A stretch of DNA of 64,000 nucleotides from Streptomyces drozdowiczii (GCF_026167665.1 NZ_CP098740.1:6696001-6760000); one strand, 5' to 3'. Counted from the stretch's first letter, positions 34,331-44,145 are shown. A program made the numbers and translations. The notes: a model not told the origin generated them from the letters alone.

Positions 34331-35164
34331 TCAGGAGCCGAAGGCGGCCGTGGCCTCCTCGGCCCCGGCCAGAACGAGTTCGGTGATGCGGTCGACGGCC
34401 CGGGTGACGCGGTGGGCGGGCCCGATGACGGTGAGCGAGGCGGCGATGCTGCCGGCCTGGAACACGGGGGCGGCCACGGCGGCGACGGCCTCGTCGTACT
34501 CGCCGTGGCTGACGCTGTACCCCCGGGAGCGCACGTCCGCGTACCGGGCCAGAAGGGTGTCGAGGCCGGTGACGGTGTGGTCGTTGAAGCGTTGGAGCGG
34601 GGTGGCTCCGAACAGGCGGCGGATCTCCGCCTCGGAGTAGTGGGCGAAGATGGCGTGGCCGGAAGCGCCGGCGTGGCCGGGCATCACGGCACCGAGGATC
34701 GCCGTGTAGCGGACCGGTCCGGTGCCGTCGACGGCGGCCGCGCACCGGTATCCCGCGCCCTGCGGCACGTTCAGTACGACGCTCTCGCCGGTCTCCCGCA
34801 GCAGCCCGGCGAGGATCGGCCGGACCAGCGACGGCAGCACACCGCTGTGCTCCCCGGCGCGCGCCAGCCGGGACACGGCGGGCCCGAGCCGGTAGCGGCG
34901 GGTGGTGGTGTCGCAGGTCAGGAAGGAGCGGGAGGCGAGCGTGGTGAGGATGCGCTGCGCGACCGCCTTGTCCCAGCCGTGCCTGCGCGCCATCTCGCTC
35001 ACTCCCCACTCGGGGCGCCGCTCGGTGAACGACAGCAGGGCGAGCAGGGCGCGGTCCGCTCCCTGAAGCACGCCGGGCTGGGGCGGGGCCAGGAAGTCCG
35101 CGTCGTCGTGCCGGCCGGCCTCGTGTGCGGTGCCGCCGGCGGACGCGCCGTTCACCTCGTTCAT
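34331..35164 (-). CDS. IclR-family regulator of the OPT-peptidase genes
   Basis: 277 residues from ATG 35164 (AGGGACGAGG upstream). Winged helix: GADRALLALLSFTERRPEWG then VSEMARRHGWDKAVAQRILT. The effector domain has RYTAILGAVMPGHAGASGHA and SVSHGEYDEAVAAVAAPVF, the usual IclR blocks. First gene of a same-strand series (IclR, OPT, M29, S33), with a 27-bp palindrome just upstream of it, so it probably autoregulates and controls peptide uptake and breakdown. Confidence 0.85.
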   Translation of the reverse strand: MNEVNGASAGGTAHEAGRHDDADFLAPPQPGVLQGADRALLALLSFTERRPEWGVSEMARRHGWDKAVAQRILTTLASRSFLTCDTTTRRYRLGPAVSRLARAGEHSGVLPSLVRPILAGLLRETGESVVLNVPQGAGYRCAAAVDGTGPVRYTAILGAVMPGHAGASGHAIFAHYSEAEIRRLFGATPLQRFNDHTVTGLDTLLARYADVRSRGYSVSHGEYDEAVAAVAAPVFQAGSIAASLTVIGPAHRVTRAVDRITELVLAGAEEATAAFGS

Positions 35165-35195
35165 GGCCTCGTCCCTTTCCTCGCTGATCCGGTGC

Positions 35196-35222
35196 GCTGA
35201 GCGCAACGCCGTTGCGCTCAGC
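35196..35222. promoter_or_regulatory. Perfect 12-bp inverted repeat, likely IclR operator
   Basis: GCTGAGCGCAAC, centre GCC, GTTGCGCTCAGC. Lies 32 bp upstream of the IclR start, between it and the divergent gene at 35282. A long perfect palindrome in front of a regulator is the usual autoregulatory site. Confidence 0.65.
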
Positions 35223-35281
35223 GGGGAGAACTATGTGATCAGGGGGACGTGGTGTCAAGGGTGTTTCGTTAGGATCCCCCG

Positions 35282-36520
35282 ATGGAAATCGAACCCGGGA
35301 TCGAAGAACTCATCGAGGACCTGGCCGCGGGCGACCCGGCACGCGTGACCGCGGCGGCGGAGCGGCTGGCGGCCCACGGCGAGGACGCGCTCCCGGGACT
35401 GCTGGGAGCGGTGTACGCGAACCAATCGCCCCAGCGCCTCAAGGTCTACGGGGACGTGCTGGGCCGCATCGGACCGCCGGCCTTCGACGCCGTCCTCGTG
35501 GCGGCGCGCGGCGGGGAAGTGGACGACTGGCTCCGGTCCCGGCTGCTGCGCGTCTTCGACGAGCGCTGCGCCGAGCGGTACGCGGCACTGGCTCTCGAAC
35601 CCGACCGGCTGTCCGGCAGCGGCTTCGAGGGGTTGCTCAGGCTGCGCGTGGACTCCGACACCGGGCTGCGGGCACTGGTGGAGAAGGCCGGCCGGGGCGA
35701 CGATTTCTACGGCGACCCCGGTAAGTACCTAAGCGCCATGTGGGACTCGTACGCCCCGCGCCTCCGGGAACTGCGCCGGGATCCGGCTTCGCCCCGCCCG
35801 GTACGGCGCGGCGCGCTCGGCGTCCTGATCGAGGGCGGCGGGCTGGACGCGCTCGACGGACGCGACCGGATGCTGGTGGAGCGGCTGGTGCGGGTGAAGC
35901 TCCCGGGCGGCGTGCGCGCGGTGCCGGACACCCAGCTCAGCGCCTGGTGGCTGGCCGTGCCCGGGTCGACGTACGAGGGCGTCTTCGAGGCGTTGGGCCT
36001 GCACGATCCCCGCCCGGTGACGGTCCGGGCGGGGGTGGCGGCCGCGATGTGCGAGGAGATACGGAGTCCGAGCCCGGAGGACCCGTCCCGCGGCATCAGC
36101 CGGGCCTTCGTGACCCCGGAACTCGACGGCTGGCGCCTGGTGTTCGGCCAGTTCCGCCAGCTTGTCGGCTACGACGACTGGAATGACATGGTCGAGACGG
36201 TGGAGCGGGTCAGCGCCGCGTGCGGCAGGGCCCAGCTCTTCTACGTGGACGACGCCGGCGGCGCGGACATCTGGTTCGCCGCCGAGGAGGGCCGGGTGAT
36301 CCGGCAGTACGCGGCCGAGGGCGGCTGGGACGACGAGGACGACGAGGACGACGAGGACCCCGACGACATCACGGGCGGCGTCCGTGACGTGTGCGGAGCC
36401 CTGTCGGTCGACCCGGACCTGGTGGGCGTCCTCGACACGGTCGTACGCGGCCACGGCTGGCTGGCGGTCACCGCACCGGACGCGGGCCACGGCCGGTTCC
36501 CGGGCCTGCTGCCGGTCTGA
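35282..36520 (+). CDS. HEAT-repeat-like hypothetical protein
   Basis: 412 residues. The first ~110 residues look like helical HEAT repeats (IEELIEDLAAGDPARVTAAA, LGAVYANQSPQRLKVYGDVL). The rest is unassigned; an acidic run (WDDEDDEDDEDPDD) near 345-358 precedes a short C-terminal domain ending GRFPGLLPV. ATG 35282 is 9 bp after AGGAT. Divergent from IclR with the palindrome between them. No function assigned. Confidence 0.6.
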   Translation: MEIEPGIEELIEDLAAGDPARVTAAAERLAAHGEDALPGLLGAVYANQSPQRLKVYGDVLGRIGPPAFDAVLVAARGGEVDDWLRSRLLRVFDERCAERYAALALEPDRLSGSGFEGLLRLRVDSDTGLRALVEKAGRGDDFYGDPGKYLSAMWDSYAPRLRELRRDPASPRPVRRGALGVLIEGGGLDALDGRDRMLVERLVRVKLPGGVRAVPDTQLSAWWLAVPGSTYEGVFEALGLHDPRPVTVRAGVAAAMCEEIRSPSPEDPSRGISRAFVTPELDGWRLVFGQFRQLVGYDDWNDMVETVERVSAACGRAQLFYVDDAGGADIWFAAEEGRVIRQYAAEGGWDDEDDEDDEDPDDITGGVRDVCGALSVDPDLVGVLDTVVRGHGWLAVTAPDAGHGRFPGLLPV

Positions 36521-36528
36521 GCCGCGCC

Positions 36529-36551
36529 CGCCGGTGCCGGCAGCACCGGCG
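36529..36551. terminator. Hairpin between convergent genes
   Basis: CGCCGGTGC, loop CGGCA, GCACCGGCG; perfect 9-bp stem between the stops at 36520 and 36562. Confidence 0.6.
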
Positions 36552-36561
36552 CCTGACCCGC

Positions 36562-37344
36562 CTACGGAAGGACGATGTCGCGGCCGTCCCCGCCGTCGAG
36601 GGTGTCCTTCCCGGTACCTCCGCAGACGAAGTCGTCGCCGCCCTCGCCGTGCACCACATCGTCGCCGGAGCCGCCGAGGAGTATGTCCCGGCCGTCCCCG
36701 CCCATGACGTGGTCGTCGCCGGGGCCCGCGTACACGATGTCGTCGCCCTCGTAGCCCTCGATCATGTCGTCGCCGCGGCCGCCCCACATCCGCTGGTTCC
36801 CGCCGTCGCCCATCAGGTGGTCCATGCCGTCGCCGCCGTACAGGGTGGCGGGCCCCATGACCATGTCGTCCCCGGCGTCACCCAGCACCGTGCGGGCGGT
36901 GTGGGCGTGCAATACGTCGTCGCCCGGGCCGCCGCTGACGGTGTTCATACCGGGATCGAAGGCGGCGATCGTGTCGTCGCCGTCGCCGAGGAATGCGTCG
37001 ATCCTGTCGGGCCGGGCGCTCTCGGCGGGCAGTTCGCAGACGACGACGGTGAAGTCCTCGGGACCGGAGTACGCACAGTGCTCGCCCGGTTCCAGCGGGA
37101 CCGCGTCCCTGAAGCCGATCCGGCGGATCCCGTCGCTCGTGTACATCGAATAGATGTGGAGGTCGTTGGTCTGCCCCGCGGCGGCGGTGAAGACGATCGA
37201 CTGCGTTCCCCAGTCGGCCCCGACGCGTGCCTTCGCCTCGCTGACCGGGGCGGCGACGGCACCGGTGGCCGCGGGGCCGACGGCGAAGCCGACGGATAAC
37301 AGGGTCACGGCGACGGCGCTGACGGCGGCTCGGTTCCGGTTCAT
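36562..37344 (-). CDS. Secreted RTX-repeat calcium-binding protein
   Basis: 260 residues with a signal peptide (RAAVSAVAVTLLSVGFAVG to AVAAP). The C-terminal ~120 residues are RTX-type nonapeptide repeats: GGPGDDVL, GDAGDDMV, GGRGDDMIEG, GGDGRDILLG, GGSGDDVVHG, GGDGRDIVLP. These bind calcium and form a beta-roll. The N-terminal domain (QSIVFTAAAGQTNDLHIYSM) is of unknown fold and has no hydrolase motif, so this is a binding or structural exoprotein. Confidence 0.8.
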   Translation of the reverse strand: MNRNRAAVSAVAVTLLSVGFAVGPAATGAVAAPVSEAKARVGADWGTQSIVFTAAAGQTNDLHIYSMYTSDGIRRIGFRDAVPLEPGEHCAYSGPEDFTVVVCELPAESARPDRIDAFLGDGDDTIAAFDPGMNTVSGGPGDDVLHAHTARTVLGDAGDDMVMGPATLYGGDGMDHLMGDGGNQRMWGGRGDDMIEGYEGDDIVYAGPGDDHVMGGDGRDILLGGSGDDVVHGEGGDDFVCGGTGKDTLDGGDGRDIVLP

Positions 37345-37470
37345 GGGACCTCATCTCGGGGTGGCGGTGGACCGGGTGGTCAAGGCAGTCTCCCGTGCCG
37401 GCCCGAATCCGCAAGAGCGCCTACCGGCTCGGTGCCATGGCCCGGCTCGTGATCGACTTGGTTTGTTTCA

Positions 37471-37493
37471 TTGACATGTCACGCGAATCTCGT
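37471..37493 (+). promoter_or_regulatory. Promoter of the LPMO gene
   Basis: TTGACA at 37471-37476, then 16 nt and TACCGT at 37493-37498 as -10. The CebR-type box starts immediately after, so a bound repressor would cover the transcription start. Confidence 0.5.
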
Positions 37494-37498
37494 ACCGT

Positions 37499-37512
37499 TG
37501 GGAGCGCTCCCA
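37499..37512. promoter_or_regulatory. CebR box (cello-oligosaccharide repressor site)
   Basis: TGGGAGCGCTCCCA, the exact 14-bp palindrome recognised by CebR, the LacI-family repressor of cellulose use in Streptomyces, released by cellobiose. It is 34 bp upstream of the LPMO start and just past the -10 element. Confidence 0.85.
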
Positions 37513-37546
37513 CGTCAGCTTTGCCACTGGAAGGAGTTCCCCCCAC

Positions 37547-38221
37547 ATGCGCAACAAGAGTCCGTTAACCGGGTGTTCGAGGTCGTACCTCCGTCGGCCC
37601 CTCCAGTCACTCGTCATGCTGTTCGCCGTCGTCGTCGGCGCCTTGGCCTGGTCGGCACCGGCCCAGGCCCACGGCACGATCGTCGACCCCGCGAGCCGCG
37701 CGTACAAGTGCTGGGAGACATGGGGCAGCAACCACATGGACCCGGCCATGCAGACGCAGGACCCCATGTGCTGGCAGGCATGGCAGGCCAACAGCGACAC
37801 CATGTGGAACTGGATGAGCGCTCTACGGGATGGTCTCGGCGGCCAGTTCCAGGCGAAGACCCCCGACGGGACCCTGTGCAGCAACAACCTGTCCCGGAAC
37901 GCCAGCCTGGACAAGCCCGGAGCCTGGAAGACGACCACGGTCGGCAACAACTTCTCGGTGCACCTGCGCGACCAGGCGTCCCACGGTGCCGACTACTTCA
38001 AGGTCTACGTGAGCAAGCAGGGCTTCGACCCCAAGACCCAGACCCTGGGCTGGGGGAACCTCGACTTCATCACGCAGACCGGCCGCTATGCGCCGGCGAC
38101 GGACATCACGTTCCCCGTCCAGACCTCCGGCTACAGCGGACACCACGTCATGTTCGTGATCTGGCAGGCATCGCACCTCGACCAGGCATACATGTGGTGC
38201 AGCGACTTGAACTTCGGCTGA
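37547..38221 (+). CDS. AA10 lytic polysaccharide monooxygenase, CebR-controlled
   Basis: 224 residues. The signal peptide ends AQA, exposing His42 (HGTIVDPASR) as the N-terminal half of the copper histidine brace; the second His is in RDQASHGADYFKVYV. MCWQAWQANS and IWQASHLDQAYMWCSDLNF are typical of Streptomyces cellulose-active AA10 enzymes of the ScLPMO10B type. No carbohydrate-binding module. Oxidatively cuts crystalline polysaccharide outside the cell. RBS GGAAGGAG. Codon 7 (37565-37567) is TTA, the rare leucine codon read by the bldA tRNA, so expression may also depend on development. The CebR box points to cellulose as substrate. Confidence 0.9.
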   Translation: MRNKSPLTGCSRSYLRRPLQSLVMLFAVVVGALAWSAPAQAHGTIVDPASRAYKCWETWGSNHMDPAMQTQDPMCWQAWQANSDTMWNWMSALRDGLGGQFQAKTPDGTLCSNNLSRNASLDKPGAWKTTTVGNNFSVHLRDQASHGADYFKVYVSKQGFDPKTQTLGWGNLDFITQTGRYAPATDITFPVQTSGYSGHHVMFVIWQASHLDQAYMWCSDLNFG

Positions 38222-38227
38222 GCCACG

Positions 38228-38268
38228 AGCCCCGTCGGCGCAGGGTGTCCCCCTGCGCCGACGGGGCT
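38228..38268 (+). terminator. Strong terminator after the LPMO
   Basis: AGCCCCGTCGGCGCAGGG, loop TGTCC, then the exact complement: a perfect 18-bp stem, 6 bp after the LPMO stop. Also serves the convergent HAD gene. Confidence 0.85.
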
Positions 38269-38287
38269 TCCCGCATCCCCCTGCCCG

Positions 38288-39580
38288 TCAGTACGCCGTG
38301 TCCTGCTGATCCGGTACGACGCTGCCGTCGCCACGCCGCACGGGCGCGAGGGTGCCGTCCGGTTCGGTGTACGCGGCGGTCGAGCACGGGTAGGCCGTGG
38401 TCCTGCGGGGCAGCGGCTCGATGAACATGGGGTTCACGACCCAGCGCCCGTCGGCGTTGTCGTAGGCGCGGCACATCACCTCGTTCTTGTTGCGGTTGAG
38501 CACCAGGTGCGCGCCCGTGGCATCGCCGACGAACGTCACATCGGTGTCGGCGTCACCGCCGCCGAGCGCGATCCGCCGGTGGGAAGCCTGCTGGTGCCAG
38601 GCGGCCCGGCCCTTGATCCCGAAGATCTCCTGGTTGATCCAGCAGCGCTTGCCGTCGATGTACGGGATGGCCTCGCCCTTGGTGACGCCCACGCCGCCGC
38701 AGCCCTCGTTGCTGGTCGTGATGCGGCCCTTGCGGTCGAGCACGGACCGGATGGCGACGGTGTGCGCGCGGTCGATCCCGATGCCGCGCGACCACACCTC
38801 GGTGACCGGCTCGGAACCCGCCGAGACGATCCAGACGTCGAAGCCGGCCTTCTGGAGCGTCCGGACGAGGTCGCGTTGCTGTTCGTAGTAGCGCACATAG
38901 GCGGGAAGGACGTGGGTGCCGACCGTACGCGTCGCCCCGACCGGCGCGGCAAGGGCCTCCGCGCGCGCTGCCTCGGTGTACGCGCGCAGCTCGGGGACGG
39001 TGTGTCCGGCGAACAGCTGCGGCACCCACGCGTACTGCGGCACCGTGCGCCGGTGGTTCCACGTCCCGGCGAAGGCGGCCTCGCCGCTCATCGTGTGGCC
39101 GTCCTCGCGGATCTGCAGGATCTCGTCGGCGCAGCGGGCGTTGGTGGAGGTGGGCAGGGGCGCCCCCACCTTCACCTCGGTTCCGCAGGCGTCGGTGAGG
39201 GCCTTGTCCGCGGTGCCGGTCAGCCACTTGCTGGTGTCCTTCCAGCTGGCGGGCCGGAGGATCTTGTCGTGCCGCAGGGACCAGCTGATGGTGGCGTCGG
39301 TGACGTCGTTCTTGGTGATGGTGTTGTCCCAGTCGAACGCCGCGACCGGTCGCGGTCCACCTCTGCCGTGGCAGGTGCCGCGCTCGTCGATCACGCGTTG
39401 CAGCCGGGCGCGGTTGTCGCCGTACCAGGGGAGGTCGTCGGAGAGCTGAGGGCAGCGGGCCGTCGTCGGCGTCACGGCCGTGCGACCGGCTGGTGCGGCC
39501 GACACGGGGCCGGCGGTGGTTGCGACCGCGAGTGCGGCCGTCAGGGCCGAGGTCCATGCGAGAACAAGTCGGGTACGCAT
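38288..39580 (-). CDS. Secreted HAD-superfamily phosphatase-like protein
   Basis: 430 residues from ATG 39580, which begins a signal peptide (MRTRLVLAWTSALTAALAVA to SAAPA). VAAFDWDNTITKNDVTD is HAD motif I with both catalytic Asp; VWIVSAGSEPVTEVW is motif II; LGGGDADTDVTFVGDA is motif III/IV. Likely a phosphohydrolase acting outside the membrane, similar to phosphorylcholine/phosphoserine-type HAD enzymes. Substrate unknown. Cysteines in CPQLSDD, GTCHG, EGCGG, KRCW suggest disulphides. Confidence 0.75.
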   Translation of the reverse strand: MRTRLVLAWTSALTAALAVATTAGPVSAAPAGRTAVTPTTARCPQLSDDLPWYGDNRARLQRVIDERGTCHGRGGPRPVAAFDWDNTITKNDVTDATISWSLRHDKILRPASWKDTSKWLTGTADKALTDACGTEVKVGAPLPTSTNARCADEILQIREDGHTMSGEAAFAGTWNHRRTVPQYAWVPQLFAGHTVPELRAYTEAARAEALAAPVGATRTVGTHVLPAYVRYYEQQRDLVRTLQKAGFDVWIVSAGSEPVTEVWSRGIGIDRAHTVAIRSVLDRKGRITTSNEGCGGVGVTKGEAIPYIDGKRCWINQEIFGIKGRAAWHQQASHRRIALGGGDADTDVTFVGDATGAHLVLNRNKNEVMCRAYDNADGRWVVNPMFIEPLPRRTTAYPCSTAAYTEPDGTLAPVRRGDGSVVPDQQDTAY

Positions 39581-39632
39581 GCGAGTGGACCGTACATCAA
39601 TGTTTCGGCGATGTAGAGGGGGCACGCGGCGC

Positions 39633-39660
39633 CGCCCGCGTCCCCGAGGAGACGCGGGCG
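39633..39660 (-). terminator. Terminator of the GH87-like gene
   Basis: CGCCCGCGTC, loop CCCGAGGA, GACGCGGGCG; perfect 10-bp stem, 23 bp past the stop at 39683. Confidence 0.6.
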
Positions 39661-39682
39661 GGGCCGACGCGCGGGTGGCGGG

Positions 39683-42600
39683 TCAGCGCTTGGCGGCTCC
39701 CTTCGTGGGGCTGCCCGTGAAGGTGAACTGCGAGCCCGGCTCGACGAGCAGGTCGCCGTCGCGCGAGTTCGTGATCGTCACGTTGGAGAGGGTCGCGTCA
39801 CCACGGGCACCGCTCATCGCGAGGATGCCCGAGCCGTTGTTCGACTTGTCGATGCGTACGTCGGAGATCTTCGTCCCGGTGTACTGGCCGCCGCCCGTCT
39901 TGAACTGGATGCCGTCGTACGTCGAGTCGAGGATGTCGGTGTCGCGGATGGTGACGCCGGGGATGCTGGTCGCCTGCGCGAAGAGCGTGATGGCGCCGAA
40001 CTCCTGGTCCTCGTTCCAGAACGCACCGCCGGTGCGGTTCAGCGTGTTGCCCGCGATGAGCGTCTGGCCGCTGAAGGGGATCGGGTCGTGGTCGGTGGCG
40101 AGCATGATGCCCGGGTAGTTCATCGTGTCGGAGACGACGTTGTTCTCGATGGTGTTCCCGAAGCCGCCGTAGACCGCGATTCCGTTGGCCCGCCAGGGCA
40201 GTTGAATCGTGTTGTTGCGGAAGTGGTTGTTGGAGCCGACGTCGACGGAGGTGTCCTTGACGTACTTGCTCGACCAGACGGCGAGCGAGTCGTCGCCGGT
40301 GTTGCGGAAGGACGAGTTGTAGACGGTCGAGTTGCGGGTGCCGTTGGTGAAGTTGATGCCGTCCGCGTACGTGTCGCGGATGCGCATCCCGCTGAACTCC
40401 AGGCCGTCGCCCGGCCCCCACAGCTCGGGGATGTTGGAGTAGTCGCGGCCGACCCAGACACCGACGTTGGCGTGCTCGATCCACACGTTGGAGATCTTGG
40501 TGTTCTTGCCCAGGCGCCCGTTGATGCCGACGCCGCCCTCCGCGTTGCCGTCGCCGCCGCGGATCCGCCCGGAGCCGAAGATGGCGAGGTCGGAGATCTG
40601 CGTGTTGTCGTCGATGTCGAAGCCGAAGTTGCCCTCGTGCGGGTGGTTGATGCCACCGGCGTCCTGCGGCTGGGTGAGGGTGTAGAGCTGCGAGTACCAC
40701 ATGCCGGCGCCCACGATCCTCACGTTCTTGATGCCGACCTGGTTGTACTGGCCGCGGTGCTGCGGGTCGGGGGTGAGGATCTTCTGCTCCTGGCGCCACT
40801 GCCCGGCCGGGATCCAGACGCAGGAGATCTGCCCGGCCTGGTCCGCCATGACGGCGCGCTGGAGGGCGTCGGTGTCGTCGATGCCGTCGTTGGGGACGGC
40901 GCCGTACTCGGTGATCGAGGTGCACTCGGCGGGCTTCGTCTTCGCCGGGGCGACCTGCTCCAGGTCGACCAGGTCCACGATGTAGAAGGCCGCGGAGTCC
41001 CCGGCGTCACGCTGCAACCGGAACTTGGTGCCCACCGGGTAGGTCTGGGCGAGCAGCGCGTTCGACTCGTCGAAGAGGCGTCGCGCGTCCCCGCCGGGGG
41101 TGTTCGTCAGGCCCTCGGGGTCGTCGGTCGAGCCGTAGAGCCATGAGTGCTTCGAGGAGAGGTCGAGCTTGCGGACGAACTTCCCGTCCGCGTAGAGGCT
41201 GAGCGTCGCGGACTGCCCGCCGCCCCGGCGGCGTCCGGGATGGAGTTGCGCACCACGATCGAGTTGGTCGGGTTGGTAGAGGTGAACTCGACGTACTCAC
41301 CGGTGTTGTCGAGCCGCACCGACTTGCGCCCGCTGGACTCGGTGGCGAAGTTGGTGTGGCCGAAGGTGCGCTTGGCGTCGCTGGTGAGCAGCTTGCCGGT
41401 GTACGTGCCGTTCTCGGCCTCGTACTCGGTGTACGGCACGGCGGCGCCCCGGCCCACGACGATGGAGCGGGCGAAGGTGTTGTTGTTCTCGTCGGTCTCG
41501 GCGACGGTGTTCGTCGCGTCGGCGCTCGCGCTGAGCGTCGCGCCGCCGTTGGTCGCCGTCCAGGTGCCGGAGATCGGCACCTGGACGGAGGCGCCCGCCG
41601 CGACGGCGGGGGTGGTGCCGTTGAGTGTGGTCGTCCCGGCCGTCAGCCGGGTGACGGTACCCGCCGCGACGGCGCTCGTGCCGCGGTTCTTCACGGTGAC
41701 GGTGAAGCTGACACTCGCTCCGCTCGCCGGGCTCTCCGGGTTGGTGGCGATGCCGGTGACCTGGAGGTCGGGTCCGGGGCTCTGTGCGACGACGAGCGGT
41801 GTGGCGCCCGCCCGGCTGTTGTTGCTGTCGTCCTGCTCGACGACGGTGTTGTTCGGGTCCACGGCGGCGGAGACCGCGTAGGAGCCCTGCGGGTGCTTGC
41901 CGGTGTCCACGGTGACGGTCGCCGAGGCGCCGGCGGCGAGCGCGCCGACGGCGGCGGTGCCCGCGACCGTACCGTCCAGGCTGACGGCGACGGTGGTCGC
42001 CGGGGAGGCGGCCGTACCGGCGTTGCGGACGGTGGCCTTGACGCTCACCGCGTCCTTCTCGGACGGGGAGGCGGGCGTCCAGCTCAGGTCGGTGAGGGTG
42101 AGGTCCGGGTTGGGCGCGGCGGTGCCGACGACCTCGACCTCGGCGATCTGGCCGCCGGGCGCACCGGAGTTGGCGCTGAGCGCGAGCCGGAGGTCGGCGG
42201 CGCGGCCGGAGACCGGGATGGTCACGGTGTTCTTGTTGCCCGCCGGGCTGAAGTCGTAGTTCGCGCGCGCCTTGAGCGTGGTGAAGGCGGAGGCGCTCTG
42301 GCCGCGGCCGCTCACCTCGATCGCCTGCGTCCGTGCGCCCCACGCGGTGCCGGGGTTGAGCTTGACGACGACGGCGGACAGCTCCGCGTCGGCGCCGAGC
42401 TTCACGGTGAGCTGCCCCGGCAGTCCGGCGGACTCCCAGTACGTGTTCACGTCCCCGTCGTTGGCGTTGGCCGGGACGAAGGTGTGGACGTAGCCGTTGG
42501 CCTCGACGGGCTTGCCCTTGGCGAGGTTGGTGCCGGTGGGCGGGGTGCCGGGGTCACCCGGGTCGGTTCCGCCGCCCGCACCGCGGACCTCCAGCTCCGA

Positions 42601-43104
42601 GAGCTGCGCGGCCTGCCAGCCGGTGTTGGCGGTGACCTGCACCCGGACGTACCGGACGTCGGTGGCGCCGAAGCCGATGGTCACGGCGCCGGCGGCGGCG
42701 GGAGTGAAGGTGCGCTTGGCGGAGCCGGAGAGGGTGCTCCAGGTGTCACCATCGGTGCTGCCCTGCACGGTGAGCGTCTCGTCGCGCGCCTCCCACGTCG
42801 TGGGGAGCTTGAGGGTCACCTCGTCGACGGACGTCCTGGCGCCGAGGTCGACCCGCACCCACTGCGGGAAGGCGCCTGCGGGCCCCTCCCAGTAGCTGCC
42901 CTGGTTGCCGTCGGTGACGTTGCCCGCGCCGTACTCGCCGTTGGCACCGCTGGCGGTGGCCGGGCGGCCCAGCGCGAGGTTGGGCCCGGCGGCAGCGGCC
43001 TGGGGCGCGGCGGCGTGGGCTGTCGCGGGGAGGAGCCCGAGGGGGATCAGACAGGCCGCGAGCAGCCCGGTGACCAGCCGTCGGACGGATGACTTCCGTC
43101 TCAT
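39683..43104 (-). CDS. Multimodular alpha-1,3-glucanase-like enzyme (GH87), one frame break
   Basis: About 1,140 residues when joined. Signal peptide to ~32; two discoidin-type carbohydrate domains (NLALGRPATASGANG; NLAKGKPVEANGYVH); two CARDB adhesion-like domains (LTDLSWTPASPSEKDAV; LQVTGIATNPESPASG); a CBM35-like module (YEAENGTYTG); then a right-handed beta-helix (ITEYGAVPNDGIDDTDALQR onward). YADGINF and NTGDDSLAVW hold Asp residues 23 and 24 apart, the spacing I recall for the GH87 catalytic triad. Likely attacks fungal alpha-1,3-glucan. The frame breaks at CCC 41216-41218; one more base joins SIPDAAG to GQSATLSLYADG. Confidence 0.75.
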
Positions 43105-43355
43105 GCTGTCCTCTGTTCGGAAGGGGTGGGGAGAGGGCTGAGCTGGGGTGAAGTCCCGTGTTCAGAAGAGGGTTTGATTGATTTTTGAGTGAACTAGTCA
43201 AGGTTTTGCGGTTGCTTGGAGATAGATTTCTGACAGGTTAAAGATTTGTCAACGGTTCTGACCGTGCTGTGACACTCAGTGGTCGGGAATGAGGCAGTAC
43301 GCGGCAAACGGAACGGGGGCCCGAAGGCGTCACCCGTCATACGGGAGGCGCGGCT

Positions 43356-43949
43356 CTACAGGGCCGCGAAAAGGCTGTCGAGCGGGGGCGGTGTCCGGCC
43401 CGGCGGCAGCGCTTCGACGAGGAGACGGCCGTAGCGGATCTTGCGGCCCTTCTTGGTGCCGAGGAAGCGCCGCGTCTGTTGGTGGCGGGGCCGCCCCCGC
43501 TGCGCGGGCTGCTGCTGGAAGGACTCCCAGGCACGAAGGTCGCCTTCGGCCCGGAAGACCTCCTCGATCCCCTCCGTGCCGAGCGCACGGATGAGCTCGT
43601 CCTCCAGGTCTACGCTGCACACGTAGATGTCCCCAAGGGGTGCCTGCGCCCGCGCGAAGGCACGCTCGTAGAAGCCCTTCTCACCCTCGTCGCACAGGCC
43701 CGTGAGGCGCAGGCCGAGGCCGGGCGGGCCGAGGAGCTCGGCGTAACGTCCGACGCTCATCGCGCCACCCATGGCCACGCAGAGCACCCCCTCGGCGCCC
43801 AGGTTCCGCCCTCGCCGGGCGGCCAGTGCCTCAACGGCCGCGAGATCGCTCCGCCCTTCAAGGAGCACCGCCGTCCGTGCTCCCGGGCTTGCGGGGTGGG
43901 CGGCTCCTTCATCCGTCACGGGGCGAGTCTGCCCGTCGACCGACGGCAC
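43356..43949 (-). CDS. OLD-family TOPRIM-domain protein, stand-alone
   Basis: 197 residues. ARTAVLLEGRSDLAAVEALA is the TOPRIM start with its Glu, LCVAMGGAMSVGRY and LTGLCDEGEKGFYERAF continue with the metal-binding acidic positions, and DLEDELIRALG is the OLD C-terminal motif. In OLD nucleases this domain follows an ABC ATPase; here there is none next door. Such solo TOPRIM proteins are common in actinobacteria and their role is unclear. Start taken at 43949. Confidence 0.7.
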   Translation of the reverse strand: MPSVDGQTRPVTDEGAAHPASPGARTAVLLEGRSDLAAVEALAARRGRNLGAEGVLCVAMGGAMSVGRYAELLGPPGLGLRLTGLCDEGEKGFYERAFARAQAPLGDIYVCSVDLEDELIRALGTEGIEEVFRAEGDLRAWESFQQQPAQRGRPRHQQTRRFLGTKKGRKIRYGRLLVEALPPGRTPPPLDSLFAAL

Positions 43950-44145
43950 CGCACGGGATTAAGGCTCCTGGAGGAGCGCTTCGCAACCGCCCGGCCGTCG
44001 CATCCCGAGGGGCGCCTCTTCCTCAGCCGATGGCGCTTCCGGAACCGGACACGATTCACCGCGACGGCCCTTCCACGGCGAAGACGTCGCTGTAACGTCA
44101 ACTTCGAGCCCTCGCAGGCAGGGCCATCGAAGTAGGGGGAGGACT

